A stretch of DNA of 64,000 bases from Prochlorococcus marinus str. MIT 1013 (GTDB lineage: Bacteria; Cyanobacteriota; Cyanobacteriia; PCC-6307; Cyanobiaceae). Under the pieces are notes generated by a model that had not been told where the DNA came from, did not search any database, and saw only the letters and a program-made list of their open reading frames with translations. This document shows positions 39,305-48,045 of the stretch, piece after piece; the stretch's first letter is position 1, and each line of letters starts with the position of its first letter. A program made the translations under genes and the position numbers. The stretch lies in NCBI RefSeq assembly GCF_027359395.1, contig NZ_CP114778.1:310001-374000 (forward strand), given 5' to 3'.

Positions 39305-39457
39305 TAATTTTTAAATTGTTAACTACCAATTAATGAATTATGACTTGGTAATTATTATTTTTTATATTGGATTTATTCATAAATTTTCAATATATAGCAT
39401 TTATTAAAATTGTATTAATGTTGCACTGATTTTTATAAATTGGAAGAATTATTCATT

Positions 39458-40000
39458 ATGCCTCCATGGTTTTCTCAAATTAACTCTGCTGAGAGAAATG
39501 AATCAAGATTTGATTCTTTAAAATGGGTTCAACTAGCCACAATTGGACTTGATAATACTCCAAGAGTAAGAACAGTGGTTTTTAGAGGATGGAGTGAATC
39601 TTACGAAATGGAAATCTATACCGATATAAGAAGTCAAAAATATTATGAATTATATTTGAATAATAACGTGGAGATATGCTGGCTTTTTCCAAATACTAAA
39701 TGTCAATTCAGATTTCGAGGGACATCAAGAATTGATCTAGGTAAGGACAAGCTTCGTCATTGGGAGACACTAAGTGAGAGATCTAAATCTATGTGGAAAT
39801 GGCCCACTCCTGGCGATCAGTTTCTCATTGATCCAAAAATAGATTTATCAGTTCAAAATAATGGGAAAATTTCAAATAACTTTGTTCTATTAAAGATTGA
39901 CATCAATCATGTCGATCAACTGCTTCTAGATAAACCAACTCATATAAGAAGAAGATGGATACTAAAAAAAGAATGGGTTGAGGAACGTATAAACCCTTAA
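39458..40000 (+). CDS. Pyridoxamine 5'-phosphate oxidase-like FMN-binding protein
   Basis: A 180-residue split-barrel flavoprotein. The segments WVQLATIGLDNTPRVRTVVF, YTDIRSQKYYEL and CQFRFRGTSRID match the PNPOx-like proteins of cyanobacteria (the Alr4036-type group), which are shorter than true PdxH. The C-terminal IRRRWIL corresponds to the substrate-binding arginines of PdxH. I use the ATG at 39458 with GGAAG eleven bases upstream; an in-frame TTG 18 bases earlier is possible. It may oxidise pyridoxine/pyridoxamine phosphate, but this is not proven. Confidence 0.85.
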   Translation: MPPWFSQINSAERNESRFDSLKWVQLATIGLDNTPRVRTVVFRGWSESYEMEIYTDIRSQKYYELYLNNNVEICWLFPNTKCQFRFRGTSRIDLGKDKLRHWETLSERSKSMWKWPTPGDQFLIDPKIDLSVQNNGKISNNFVLLKIDINHVDQLLLDKPTHIRRRWILKKEWVEERINP

Positions 40001-40004
40001 ATAA

Positions 40005-40041
40005 TTGAGGATGACGAAGCTTACTGTTGGGGAAGCCTCAA
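40005..40041 (+). terminator. Inverted repeat behind the PNPOx-like gene
   Basis: TTGAGG and CCTCAA are complementary, with a possible inner GCTT/AAGC pair, starting 5 bp after the stop. There is no T-run, so it may be a weak terminator or a 3'-end hairpin. Confidence 0.35.
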
Positions 40042-40156
40042 AATGTTTCTATCACCCTCTTTATATTGATAGCAATACTTTTTATTTTTGACAAGAATCC
40101 AATGAAAAACTAAAAAAATAAATAGTATTTAATAAAAAAATAATGAATATTTTTTT

Positions 40157-40357
40157 TTACTTATGGATTTTAAATTTACAGTTTTCTTTAAATAATTTCT
40201 TCTGACCCCAAGCTTTGTGCTTCTTATCTAGATCAGATATTGAATTACTCTGAGCTTTTAATTTCAAAAGATATGAAACTTTTGAAATTTTGGTCGATGA
40301 TATTTTATCAGGGTAATCGTCAACTGCTTGGTATGCCTGTAAATAGTCAGAACTCAT
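40157..40357 (-). CDS. Small basic protein of unknown function
   Basis: A 66-residue frame if translation starts at ATG 40357 (MSSDYLQAYQAVDDYPDKIS); a TTG four codons upstream is also open. The C-terminal half is lysine-rich (KKHKAWGQKKLFKENCKFKIHK). No membrane segment. It is isolated between an AT-rich spacer and the end of the PNPOx-like gene. Not recognised; moderate gene call. Confidence 0.5.
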   Translation of the reverse strand: MSSDYLQAYQAVDDYPDKISSTKISKVSYLLKLKAQSNSISDLDKKHKAWGQKKLFKENCKFKIHK

Positions 40358-40369
40358 TACTATAGACAA

Positions 40370-40819
40370 ATATCTATATTTATTATTAACTATGGTTTTA
40401 TAACAATTTTAAATTCTTTAATATTCTCTTTCTCTTTGCTTTACATATATATGTTGAATCATTTTAATATTTTTTTATGTAAAGATAAAAGCAATTTGTT
40501 TTTCTAACAGAAATCAACTGCTTATTGTGACAGGGAAGTGAAATTTCAAAATCTATAATCAATAATGCATTGTTTTTAATACCTAAGCTTACCTAAGATT
40601 AATTGGCTTTTAGTACAGTATCAATAAAAAAACGAAGCTAAATTTTGTATTTGGACTATTCAGACATAAAAAAGAAATTTAGATCTAAAGATTTCTTCCT
40701 TAGATGACCATCCTGAATTATTATATGTACTAACCCTTTGACTTCTGATTAAACAACTTTTTTAAAGGAGTCTTTTCTTTATAAAAGCAAGGTAAGATCT
40801 ATATTTGAAAGGGTTTTCT
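40370..40819. other. Gene-free stretch upstream of tRNA-Met
   Basis: About 450 AT-rich bases without a convincing gene. A hairpin at 40672-40697 (AAGAAAT/ATTTCTT around the palindrome TTTAGATCTAAA) is the most striking item; it could end a transcript. The last 80 bases before the tRNA probably contain its promoter. Confidence 0.45.
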
Positions 40820-40893
40820 GTCAGTGTAGCTCAGCCGGTTAGAGCACAGCATTCATAACGCTGAGGTCGAGAGTTCAAGTCTCTCCACTGACA
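40820..40893 (+). tRNA. tRNA-Met (anticodon CAT)
   Basis: A 74-base cloverleaf: acceptor GTCAGTG pairs with CACTGAC, the D-loop holds AGCTCAGCCGGTTAGAGC, and the anticodon arm is CAGCA-TTCATAA-CGCTG with anticodon CAT. The T-arm is GAGAG-TTCAAGT-CTCTC, and A is the discriminator base. CCA is not encoded. The first pair G-C and the lack of an initiator-type mismatch make it an elongator tRNA-Met; a lysidine-modified tRNA-Ile(CAT) is less likely but cannot be excluded without comparison. Confidence 0.93.
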
Positions 40894-41042
40894 TTAGTAT
40901 TCCATTATCGTCAGCATATCTCAAAAGATATAGATCTAAATTATAATTTCCAATTGGTTAGAAAGATAGAAAATCAAAATCTATAAAAAGATTTATATTA
41001 TTTTCTATAATATATAAATATGGCTTTGATCTATTAATTATG

Positions 41043-41441
41043 TTATTTGAAATCTATTTGATTAAGTCGTTCATTGAAAGATGGGGATGATGAATTATCG
41101 CTTGATCTTTTTTGATCAATTAAGACTTTTTCATTTTTTATGATATTAGAATCATTGTTAATATTATTATATATTGAAAAATTTTTTGAATTATTAAAGC
41201 TCACAGTTGAATTATTGCTTTGATTATCATTTGTAGGATTTGAGTTTTTAGATACTATATTTTGTGAGTTATAGTTTGTTATCTTGGTTGTACTATCATT
41301 ATTATCAGTAGAAGTTGAGTTCTTCTTGTTATTTAATGGATACTTTTTAACTTCATTTCTCAATTGATTTAGTAACTTAAAGTGATTTGAAGAACTGAAC
41401 TTTTTAACAAGGGTAGAATCCCAGCTTATTAGATCATTCAT
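41043..41441 (-). CDS. Protein with conserved ends and Asn/Ser-rich linker, unknown function
   Basis: A 132-residue protein in which residues 1-37 (SWDSTLVKKFSSSNHFKLLN, a compact helical motif) and the last 15 (SPSFNERLNQIDF) look structured, while about 38-115 is low-complexity and rich in Asn, Ser, Thr and Lys. The Asn bias follows AT-rich codons and suggests relaxed constraint in the linker. Short peptide modules at both ends may be binding motifs. I do not know a function. It is divergent from the peroxiredoxin gene. Confidence 0.65.
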   Translation of the reverse strand: MNDLISWDSTLVKKFSSSNHFKLLNQLRNEVKKYPLNNKKNSTSTDNNDSTTKITNYNSQNIVSKNSNPTNDNQSNNSTVSFNNSKNFSIYNNINNDSNIIKNEKVLIDQKRSSDNSSSPSFNERLNQIDFK

Positions 41442-41516
41442 TTTTGTAGATTTTGGTCGTTTAGATAAAAAGCGTAAGTGACTAAGATGATTACATGATA
41501 AATTATAACAAGGAAA

Positions 41517-41535
41517 AGGGTACGTTCTCTACCCT
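41517..41535 (+). promoter_or_regulatory. Hairpin in the peroxiredoxin leader
   Basis: AGGGTA and TACCCT form a perfect 6-bp stem with a 7-base loop, ending 30 bases before the ATG at 41566. It is probably in the 5' untranslated region; there is no T-run, so it is not an obvious attenuator. Confidence 0.4.
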
Positions 41536-41565
41536 CCAAACCAATCAAAATACGCATCTAATTTC

Positions 41566-42162
41566 ATGACGACAAATGAGTCCCTAAGGGTCGGAATGCA
41601 AGCACCAGACTTTGCTGCTACTGCAGTCGTTGATCAAGAATTTAAGGACATCACACTTTCTCAGTACAGAGGGAAGTACGTTGTTTTATTTTTCTACCCA
41701 TTAGATTTTACATTTGTTTGCCCTACAGAAATTACAGCGTTTAGCGATAGATATACCGATTTCAGTACAAAAAACACAGAGGTTTTAGGTGTATCTGTTG
41801 ACAGCAAATTTACACATTTAGCTTGGATTCAAACACCCAGAAATGAAGGAGGTATAGGTGATATTAATTATCCACTAGTATCTGACCTTAAGCGTGAAAT
41901 TTGTCAAGCTTATAATGTTCTAAACGATGATGGAGAAGCTGATAGAGGTTTATTTATAATTAACCCTAGTGGAGTTATAATGCACTCAACAATCAATAAA
42001 GCACCAGTTGGACGCAATATTGACGAAACTCTAAGGGTTTTACAGGCATATCAATATGTAGAATCTCATCCAGATGAGGTATGTCCCGCTGGATGGACAC
42101 CTGGTGACAAAACCATGAAGGAAGATCCTGAAGGAAGTAAAGAATACTTTTCAGCACTTTAA
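41566..42162 (+). CDS. 2-Cys peroxiredoxin (thioredoxin peroxidase)
   Basis: A 198-residue typical 2-Cys peroxiredoxin of the AhpC/TSA family, which reduces hydrogen peroxide and alkyl peroxides. The peroxidatic cysteine is C52 in FTFVCPTEI; the resolving cysteine is near residue 173 in DEVCPAGW. The GGIG segment typical of overoxidation-sensitive enzymes is present as NEGGIGDI, though a YF motif is hard to judge at the shortened C-terminus. In a marine phototroph it protects against light-driven peroxide. It is convergent with the ftsH-like gene. Confidence 0.95.
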   Translation: MTTNESLRVGMQAPDFAATAVVDQEFKDITLSQYRGKYVVLFFYPLDFTFVCPTEITAFSDRYTDFSTKNTEVLGVSVDSKFTHLAWIQTPRNEGGIGDINYPLVSDLKREICQAYNVLNDDGEADRGLFIINPSGVIMHSTINKAPVGRNIDETLRVLQAYQYVESHPDEVCPAGWTPGDKTMKEDPEGSKEYFSAL

Positions 42163-42179
42163 ATACAATCTGTCATTAC

Positions 42180-43907
42180 TTAGTTCGTAGAAGTATAATT
42201 TTTAAGTGATTTTATAATATATTTTCCATCAAGAGTTTCATTATCTATTAATTCGTCAACTAACTTATCCATTAGATAGACTTTGTTTGAAAGTAGTTTA
42301 ATTGCATGATTAATAGCTTTATTTGCAATTGCTATTATTTGCTTATCAATCTCCTTACTAGTTTTCTGTGAAAATTCTTTTCTATTTTGCATAATATCTC
42401 TACCAAGAAAAATTGAATCATTTTCTGATTCATATGAGATAGGTCCGAGTTCTGAGAACCCAAACTTTGTAACCATTTGATTTGCCCAAAAATAAACATC
42501 TTGAAACTCCTTTTGTGATCCTTGAGTAACTTCTTTAGATCCAAAAACGATTATTTCAGCAGCTCTAGATCCAAGTGAAATTAATATCTTGTTATAGATA
42601 TAATTACGTGTAATAAGACCGCTATCTATTGACTCTTCGTCAGGTGTGAAATAAGTCATACCAGATATGTCTCCAATAGACTTAAATAATGAAATCTTTT
42701 CTAATTTATCTGTATTTGTAATTAATAAAGATACTAATGTTTTACCAATTATCTGATATGCAATTTGTCTTTTCTTTGTGATATCAGAAAGTGGTTTAGA
42801 AAGTAATCCAAAGCGTGCTTTTTCTAGTGCTTTATCAAGTTCATTGCTACTTATGATGGATAGGTTATTCCTTGCTGCATGAATTGCTGCCTCGTTTAGT
42901 AGATTTTGTAGATCGGCACCTGAAAAGCCAGGAGTCTTAGATGCCCATTCCATAAGATTTACAGAATCGGATAAAGGTTTTGTTCTGGCATGTACAGATA
43001 GAATTTTGTGTCTAGCTTTTCTATCGGGAAGAGATATGTAAATACGACGATCAAATCTTCCAGGTCTAGTTAAAGCTCTGTCTAAAACATCTGGCCTATT
43101 TGTCGCTGCAATAACAATAACTCCATTGTTAGAAGCAAAACCATCCATTTCAGTTAGAAGTTGGTTTAAAGTTTGCTCTCTCTCATCATTTCCACCTCCT
43201 ATTCCAGCCCCCCTTTGACGGCCAATTGAATCAATTTCATCTATAAAAACAATGCAAGGTGATTTTGATTTTGCGCTTTTAAAAAGATCTCTAACTCGGC
43301 TTGCCCCAACCCCAACAAACATTTCAACAAATTCTGATGCTGATATAGAAAAGAAAGGAACATTTGCTTCTCCAGCAATTGCGCGAGCTAATAATGTCTT
43401 TCCAGTTCCAGGCGGTCCCACTAATAAGACACCTTTAGGGGTTTTTGCACCAAGGTCAATAAGAATCTGTGGATTCTTTAAAAAGGCGACTATTTCTTTT
43501 AACTCATCGGATTCTTCATTTAACCCTGCTACATCATCAAAAGTAATTTTATTAATTTCATCTTCTTTTACCTGTGAGGAACGCCCATAAAAACTTTGCA
43601 TATTATTTAACAACTTGGATGATCTCCTGATTAAAAAAGAAAAAGATATAATAAATATTATTAAAAGTCCGATTCCAGTAATAAAATTAGCTAATCGTTG
43701 TTCTGAAAGGGTATCTCTTACTGTAAGAGGTACTTTATATTCTTCAGATAATCTAAGTATTTTCTGATCATTATAAAATATTGGAATTGTTTTTTTCTCA
43801 CCATTGATAAATTCTATAAGGACCTCTCTTCTATTTGGAATTAAAATAATAGAAATAATTTCTCCATTTTCTATATCCTTTAATAATTGACTATAACTTT
43901 TACTCAT
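42180..43907 (-). CDS. FtsH-like AAA protein with lost zinc-protease site
   Basis: A 575-residue FtsH homolog. The ATPase is intact: Walker A GPPGTGKT (164-171), Walker B FIDEID (221-226) and the second region of homology with Arg fingers (RPGRFDRR, about 281-288). The peptidase is not: where FtsH has HEAGH, this protein has QIIGK (385-389), so both zinc histidines and the catalytic Glu are gone, and the third ligand Asp is Glu467. It also lacks the first membrane span; only one hydrophobic helix (about 73-93) remains, and a stop codon lies five codons before the ATG. It resembles plastid FtsHi-type pseudoproteases. It might work as an unfoldase or in mixed FtsH hexamers. Confidence 0.9.
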   Translation of the reverse strand: MSKSYSQLLKDIENGEIISIILIPNRREVLIEFINGEKKTIPIFYNDQKILRLSEEYKVPLTVRDTLSEQRLANFITGIGLLIIFIISFSFLIRRSSKLLNNMQSFYGRSSQVKEDEINKITFDDVAGLNEESDELKEIVAFLKNPQILIDLGAKTPKGVLLVGPPGTGKTLLARAIAGEANVPFFSISASEFVEMFVGVGASRVRDLFKSAKSKSPCIVFIDEIDSIGRQRGAGIGGGNDEREQTLNQLLTEMDGFASNNGVIVIAATNRPDVLDRALTRPGRFDRRIYISLPDRKARHKILSVHARTKPLSDSVNLMEWASKTPGFSGADLQNLLNEAAIHAARNNLSIISSNELDKALEKARFGLLSKPLSDITKKRQIAYQIIGKTLVSLLITNTDKLEKISLFKSIGDISGMTYFTPDEESIDSGLITRNYIYNKILISLGSRAAEIIVFGSKEVTQGSQKEFQDVYFWANQMVTKFGFSELGPISYESENDSIFLGRDIMQNRKEFSQKTSKEIDKQIIAIANKAINHAIKLLSNKVYLMDKLVDELIDNETLDGKYIIKSLKNYTSTN

Positions 43908-44079
43908 TTGATAATCAATTCAACTAATTCAAAAGAATTTACAAATAACTATAGTCAAAATGATTACTAACTTGACTTTATATAGAAAAAGAGACAAGAA
44001 GTTAGCTTTACAATGGAAGATTTTTGATTAATTGGACGTTGACGTTATAAAATATAAAATCTGTGAATGTTAAGAAAAA

Positions 44080-44259
44080 ATGGCGGTACCAAAGAAAAAG
44101 ACCTCTAAAGGGAAAAGAAATCAAAGACATGCGATTTGGAAAGGCAAAGCTGCTATTGCAGCTGAGAAGGCGCTATCAATAGGGAAATCCGTTCTAACAG
44201 GAAGAGCTCAGGGATTTGTATATCCTATGAATGAGACTTCAGAAGAGGAGTCTGATTAA
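44080..44259 (+). CDS. rpmF: 50S ribosomal protein L32
   Basis: A 59-residue basic protein starting [20 protein letters not shown], the standard L32 N-terminus, with an acidic tail of SEEESD. A region with TATAAAAT lies about 25-35 bp upstream and may be the promoter. It is divergent from the ftsH-like gene and convergent with ycf20, with 6 bp between stops. Confidence 0.95.
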   Translation: MAVPKKKTSKGKRNQRHAIWKGKAAIAAEKALSIGKSVLTGRAQGFVYPMNETSEEESD

Positions 44260-44265
44260 GGTTAA

Positions 44266-44595
44266 TCAAGATCCAAGCTTAAAAGCTTCAAGAATTAATG
44301 CATAGGTAGAACCTATTCTGAAATTATTAATAGAAATTATAATTATTGATAATTTAGAATAATTAGATAATAGGTATGATCTTATGGCTAACTCCATGAT
44401 TATCAACAAAATTATTGCCAGAAATATCGTATTAACAGTTTTATCTAATAAAAAGGAAATTAGACTATTGGTAAAATAAAAGCCAAATAATAAAGACAGT
44501 AATAGAAAACTTCTTTTGGTCCAAGAATCACCAATAATCGGATTGATAAAAGAAAACAAAGAATCTAAAAATTTTTGAAATTTGGTTTTCTGCAT
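44266..44595 (-). CDS. Ycf20-like membrane protein (DUF565)
   Basis: A 109-residue protein with hydrophobic spans at about 29-50 and 54-75, preceded by FQKFLDSLFSFI and DSWTKRSFLLLSLLFGFYF. This matches the Ycf20/DUF565 family of cyanobacteria and plastids; algal relatives affect non-photochemical quenching. It lies directly after a HAD phosphatase gene on the same strand, with 3 bp between them, so the two are likely cotranscribed. Confidence 0.8.
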   Translation of the reverse strand: MQKTKFQKFLDSLFSFINPIIGDSWTKRSFLLLSLLFGFYFTNSLISFLLDKTVNTIFLAIILLIIMELAIRSYLLSNYSKLSIIIISINNFRIGSTYALILEAFKLGS

Positions 44596-44598
44596 TTA

Positions 44599-45345
44599 TT
44601 AATTAATAATTTTAGTCAAATATGATAGGTCAACATTATTGCTAATTAATTCCTTGCCATAAATTACTTTAGCGGGATTGTAAGCGTTGCCAAGGCTGTT
44701 AACACATGCGTTGGCCTTTGTAGAAATGTTTTTAATAGAAGATGACCATGGAGGTAATGTCAAAAGACAATTTAGTTTTGCTGCCTTAGCTGCCTCAACA
44801 CCAATATTAGAGTCCTCAATAGCTATGCAATTAAAATGAGACTTTTTGCTTAATTGAATTGCTAAGTTATAAGCATCAGGAAAGGGCTTGTGCTTTTCCA
44901 CATCTTCATATGTAATTATTCCTGAAAAAAAATCTAAATGTGAACTCAATGAGGTATTTAAAAATGGTTCTAATGAACCTCTACCACTAGTCGTAACAAT
45001 AAATTGATCAATACTAAAACAAGAAAGTTCTTCGATAAGCTTTAAAACTCCATCTCGAACCTTAATCTGTCCAGATTCAATTAATTTCTTATAATGTATA
45101 CGCTTTCTTGATTGAATTTTAGAACATTGATCGTCAGTAACTTGATTATTTGATTCGTTACGATGATGAATGATACGGTTTAATCCACCCGAGATTTTTA
45201 GTAGTTCTAAATATTTGATCTCATTCCAATACCAATCCAAGTCAAAGTCCTTAAAAGCTAAATTAAAAGCTATTCTGTGCCCACACAATTCTGTGTCGGC
45301 TATGGTTCCATCAACATCCCAAAAAACAGCTTCTAACTTATTCAT
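44599..45345 (-). CDS. HAD-family phosphatase, CbbY-like
   Basis: A 248-residue haloacid dehalogenase-type phosphatase. Motif I is FWDVDGTIADTE near residue 7, motif II is TTSGRG, motif III uses the Lys in KHKPFPDAYN, and motif IV is AIEDSNIGVEAAKAA. Relatives (CbbY) remove phosphate from xylulose 1,5-bisphosphate, an inhibitor of Rubisco; that role here is inferred. I use the ATG at 45345, since an upstream TTG at 45396 has no ribosome site and adds residues foreign to the family. It is divergent from recJ. Confidence 0.85.
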   Translation of the reverse strand: MNKLEAVFWDVDGTIADTELCGHRIAFNLAFKDFDLDWYWNEIKYLELLKISGGLNRIIHHRNESNNQVTDDQCSKIQSRKRIHYKKLIESGQIKVRDGVLKLIEELSCFSIDQFIVTTSGRGSLEPFLNTSLSSHLDFFSGIITYEDVEKHKPFPDAYNLAIQLSKKSHFNCIAIEDSNIGVEAAKAAKLNCLLTLPPWSSSIKNISTKANACVNSLGNAYNPAKVIYGKELISNNVDLSYLTKIIN

Positions 45346-45394
45346 GTAATTTAAGTATAAAACAAATATAATTCTGTTTACTAAGGAATCAATC

Positions 45395-45400
45395 AAGGAT
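45395..45400 (+). promoter_or_regulatory. Ribosome binding site of recJ
   Basis: AAGGAT lies six bases before the TTG at 45407 and is the reason for choosing this start over any downstream codon. Confidence 0.5.
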
Positions 45401-45406
45401 AAGCTT

Positions 45407-47293
45407 TTGACAACAGATAATAATCAAATCAAAAGATGGATATTACCAAGTCCAATAAATGAAGTAGAAATAGATAATTGCTCAATAAACTACACCTTAC
45501 AGAAAGTCCTATCTAGAAGAGGTCTTGATTTAAAAAATGATCTAGACGGATACTTAACCCCATTAGATCTACCTAATCCAGAAGATCATTTCAATGAATT
45601 AAGCAAAGCTACCGGAAGAATAATTGAAGCTTGTAGAAGAAACGAAAAAATTGCTATATGTGGTGATTATGATGCAGATGGTATAACTAGCACAGTACTT
45701 TTAGTTGAATTATTATCTAAGCTAGGTGCGAAGCCAATTCCATATATTCCTTCAAGACAGGATGATGGATACGGATTAAACATAAAAATGATAAATGAAA
45801 TAAATAAAATAGAAATAAATTTAGTAATTACTGTTGATAATGGTATTTCAGCATTGAAAGCAATTAACAGATCAAATGAATTAGGTATAGATTTAATTAT
45901 AACAGATCATCATAAAATACCTGACTTTAAAATTGATGTCTTTGCGATAATTCATCCAGAGAGATCACCAAGTAATTCTCCTTATAAATACTTAGCAGGT
46001 GTTGGTATTGCTTATATACTAGCTAAAAATTTATGTAATAAATTAAACTATGATATATATAAATCGTCTGCAAACGTATTATTTTGTATAGGAACAATAG
46101 CAGATATGGCTCCCCTTATAGGCGCTAACAGGAAACTCCTTAAAGAGTTTTTACCACAAATTAGAACTACAAATAATATTGGTGTGAAATCAATAATTAA
46201 AAAGCTATCAATTGATCAAATTGATATTACTCCAGAAGTCATAGCTTTTAAAATTGCACCATTAATAAATGCTGTAGGACGAATTGGAGACCCAAAAGTA
46301 ATACTTTCTCTACTGTCTAATAAATCAGAAGATCATATTGATAAACATATTAAAGAATGCTTTTCATTAAATAAAGAAAGAAAACGATTAACTCAATTAA
46401 TAGAAAAAGAAGCTTTGGAAATAGGTCAAACTCAATTTAGTAATGGCCAAAAGTTTCTAGTACTCACTAATAGTGAATGGCATCTTGGAGTTATTGGTAT
46501 CGTTGCAGCAAGAATGGTTGAAAAGTTTAATTTACCTACCGCTATTATTTCACTTGGAAATGATGGATTATTTAGAGGTTCAATAAGATCAAATAATCTT
46601 CTTAAGGTCAATCATGCACTCGATGAATGTAGTGATCTTCTTATAGCTCATGGAGGACATGCAGCCGCTGCAGGATTCACAATTAAAGAAGAAAATATAC
46701 CTAAACTTATGAAAAGAATAAATAAAATAGCTATTAGAGAATTTAAAGATTATAATTTAGATAAAACTATAACCCCCGATGCTTACATAAATCTTGTCGA
46801 TATAAACCTTGATTTATATCGACAACTAATGTTAATTGGACCTTTTGGCATTATGAACAATGCTCCAATTTTTTGGACAAGAAAATGCAGAGTTTTAGAC
46901 ATTTACAGGCTTAAGGGAGGTCATATAAAAATGACCTTAAATGATGGAAGTGGTTCAATAGATGCAATCAAATGGAATAATACTAAGAAAATAAAAACTA
47001 ATGATTTAATAGATATTGCTTTTTATATTGAAATTAATAAATGGAAAGCAAAAACAAATGTGCAATTAAATTTAATTGATATTAAAAACTATTCAAATAC
47101 TATAGAATTAAAAATACATAATCATCTGTATAAATGTAAATTTATATCAAACAAGGATATATTAATCACAAATAATAAAGGTCAATCTATTTGCTCTAGA
47201 TTATCTACACACTCAAAATTTAATAAAAGCCAAGAGGTCTTTGCTAAAAAAATTCTTACTTTTGCTGAGATTGCTCTTGGTAAAGCTGCTTAA
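45407..47293 (+). CDS. recJ: Single-stranded-DNA-specific exonuclease RecJ
   Basis: RecJ digests single-stranded DNA 5'-3' in recombination and repair. DHH-family motifs are GDYDADGITST (about 87-97), the DHHK block at about 167-170, and HGGHAAAAGF near 415. The DHHA1 and OB-fold parts follow. The length of 628 residues is near the bacterial average. The start is a TTG preceded by AAGGAT. It is convergent with the psb30 gene, 3 bp apart. Confidence 0.94.
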   Translation: MTTDNNQIKRWILPSPINEVEIDNCSINYTLQKVLSRRGLDLKNDLDGYLTPLDLPNPEDHFNELSKATGRIIEACRRNEKIAICGDYDADGITSTVLLVELLSKLGAKPIPYIPSRQDDGYGLNIKMINEINKIEINLVITVDNGISALKAINRSNELGIDLIITDHHKIPDFKIDVFAIIHPERSPSNSPYKYLAGVGIAYILAKNLCNKLNYDIYKSSANVLFCIGTIADMAPLIGANRKLLKEFLPQIRTTNNIGVKSIIKKLSIDQIDITPEVIAFKIAPLINAVGRIGDPKVILSLLSNKSEDHIDKHIKECFSLNKERKRLTQLIEKEALEIGQTQFSNGQKFLVLTNSEWHLGVIGIVAARMVEKFNLPTAIISLGNDGLFRGSIRSNNLLKVNHALDECSDLLIAHGGHAAAAGFTIKEENIPKLMKRINKIAIREFKDYNLDKTITPDAYINLVDINLDLYRQLMLIGPFGIMNNAPIFWTRKCRVLDIYRLKGGHIKMTLNDGSGSIDAIKWNNTKKIKTNDLIDIAFYIEINKWKAKTNVQLNLIDIKNYSNTIELKIHNHLYKCKFISNKDILITNNKGQSICSRLSTHSKFNKSQEVFAKKILTFAEIALGKAA

Positions 47294-47296
47294 ATT

Positions 47297-47380
47297 TTAA
47301 ACACCTCTTCTGTAGAAGATCAATGCAATAATTGCTGGCCCAGCAAGGAAGACAGCTACTAGAGGCAAAAGGTTTCCCAT
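47297..47380 (-). CDS. psb30: Photosystem II protein Psb30 (Ycf12)
   Basis: A 27-residue single-span protein, MGNLLPLVAVFLAGPAIIAL followed by IFYRRGV. The LAGPAIIALxxxRRG pattern is that of Psb30/Ycf12, a small peripheral subunit of photosystem II near PsbE/PsbJ. It was too short for ordinary calling. On the same strand a 40-codon frame ends 7 bp upstream. It is convergent with recJ. Confidence 0.8.
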   Translation of the reverse strand: MGNLLPLVAVFLAGPAIIALIFYRRGV

Positions 47381-47387
47381 GTTTTTT

Positions 47388-47510
47388 TTAATGTTTGTCA
47401 TATTCTACTAAATAAACTGGCTTTACTTCACAATAATTAAAAAATTTTGATCTTCCCGCAATTATTTTAGATTTTATTGTTTTGGTGAATAAGATTTGAC
47501 TTTCTTTCAT
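47388..47510 (-). CDS. Possible 40-residue protein before psb30
   Basis: A reverse-strand frame from ATG 47510 to TAA 47388, starting MKESQILFTKTIKSKIIAGR and ending EVKPVYLVEYDKH. It is basic, with one cysteine and no membrane segment. The close spacing to psb30 would allow cotranscription. There is no ribosome site, and it may be chance in AT-rich DNA. Confidence 0.3.
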   Translation of the reverse strand: MKESQILFTKTIKSKIIAGRSKFFNYCEVKPVYLVEYDKH

Positions 47511-47681
47511 AGTAGAAAATTTATGAGATTAGATATTTTATTAATAGACAAGTAAAATATTTAGGTATTATGTAAGTAATCTTATAAAAAAATTGGAATA
47601 AATTTAAAACTTGATTATATAGAGGCTTTTTATATAATATATAATTATTAAAAAAAAAGATAACATCACTAAAGGTATGTA

Positions 47682-48029
47682 ATGGGTCAACCTAATTCAA
47701 ATTCTAAATTAGATATCAGTGACTCAAATGATTCTACACCTTTTATAAGTGTGTTAATTACAACCTTCAGTACAATATTTTTAGCAGAGTTAGGTGATAA
47801 AACTCAGCTTGCAACCTTAATGCTTTCTGCTCAGTCGGGTAGACCACTTATTATTTTCATTGGAGCCGCACTAGCTCTTATTTCTACAAGTCTTCTTGGA
47901 GTAATGATTGGTAGGTGGATAGCAAATAATTTCCCAAGACAAAATTTTACAGTTGTTTCTGGAATAATTATGTTAAGTTTAGGGATATACCTAGTAACAA
48001 TAGGTGTTATTGACGTTTTTCAAAATTAA
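47682..48029 (+). CDS. UPF0016/TMEM165-GDT1 family half-transporter, first copy
   Basis: A 115-residue membrane protein with a single ELGDK metal-site motif at 36-40 in FLAELGDKTQLATLML. Known relatives (Gdt1, TMEM165, cyanobacterial Mnx/Hmx) export manganese or calcium and carry two such motifs, one per half. Here the two halves are separate genes: this one and the next, 16 bp downstream. About three hydrophobic spans are visible. Manganese homeostasis for photosystem II is a plausible role. Confidence 0.85.
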   Translation: MGQPNSNSKLDISDSNDSTPFISVLITTFSTIFLAELGDKTQLATLMLSAQSGRPLIIFIGAALALISTSLLGVMIGRWIANNFPRQNFTVVSGIIMLSLGIYLVTIGVIDVFQN

Positions 48030-48045
48030 AATTTGAATTGGTTAA

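Noticed and set aside
39440-39457. TTG start of the PNPOx-like gene
   Set aside because: An ATG 18 bases later has a better-placed GGAAG ribosome site and matches the expected N-terminus.
40012-40090. Short frame beginning MTKLTVGEAS behind the PNPOx-like gene
   Set aside because: It lies within the likely 3' hairpin of the preceding gene and has no ribosome site; coding is improbable.
45346-45396. Longer HAD protein starting at TTG 45396
   Set aside because: The extra 17 residues do not fit the family, there is no ribosome site, and motif I is seven residues after the ATG at 45345.
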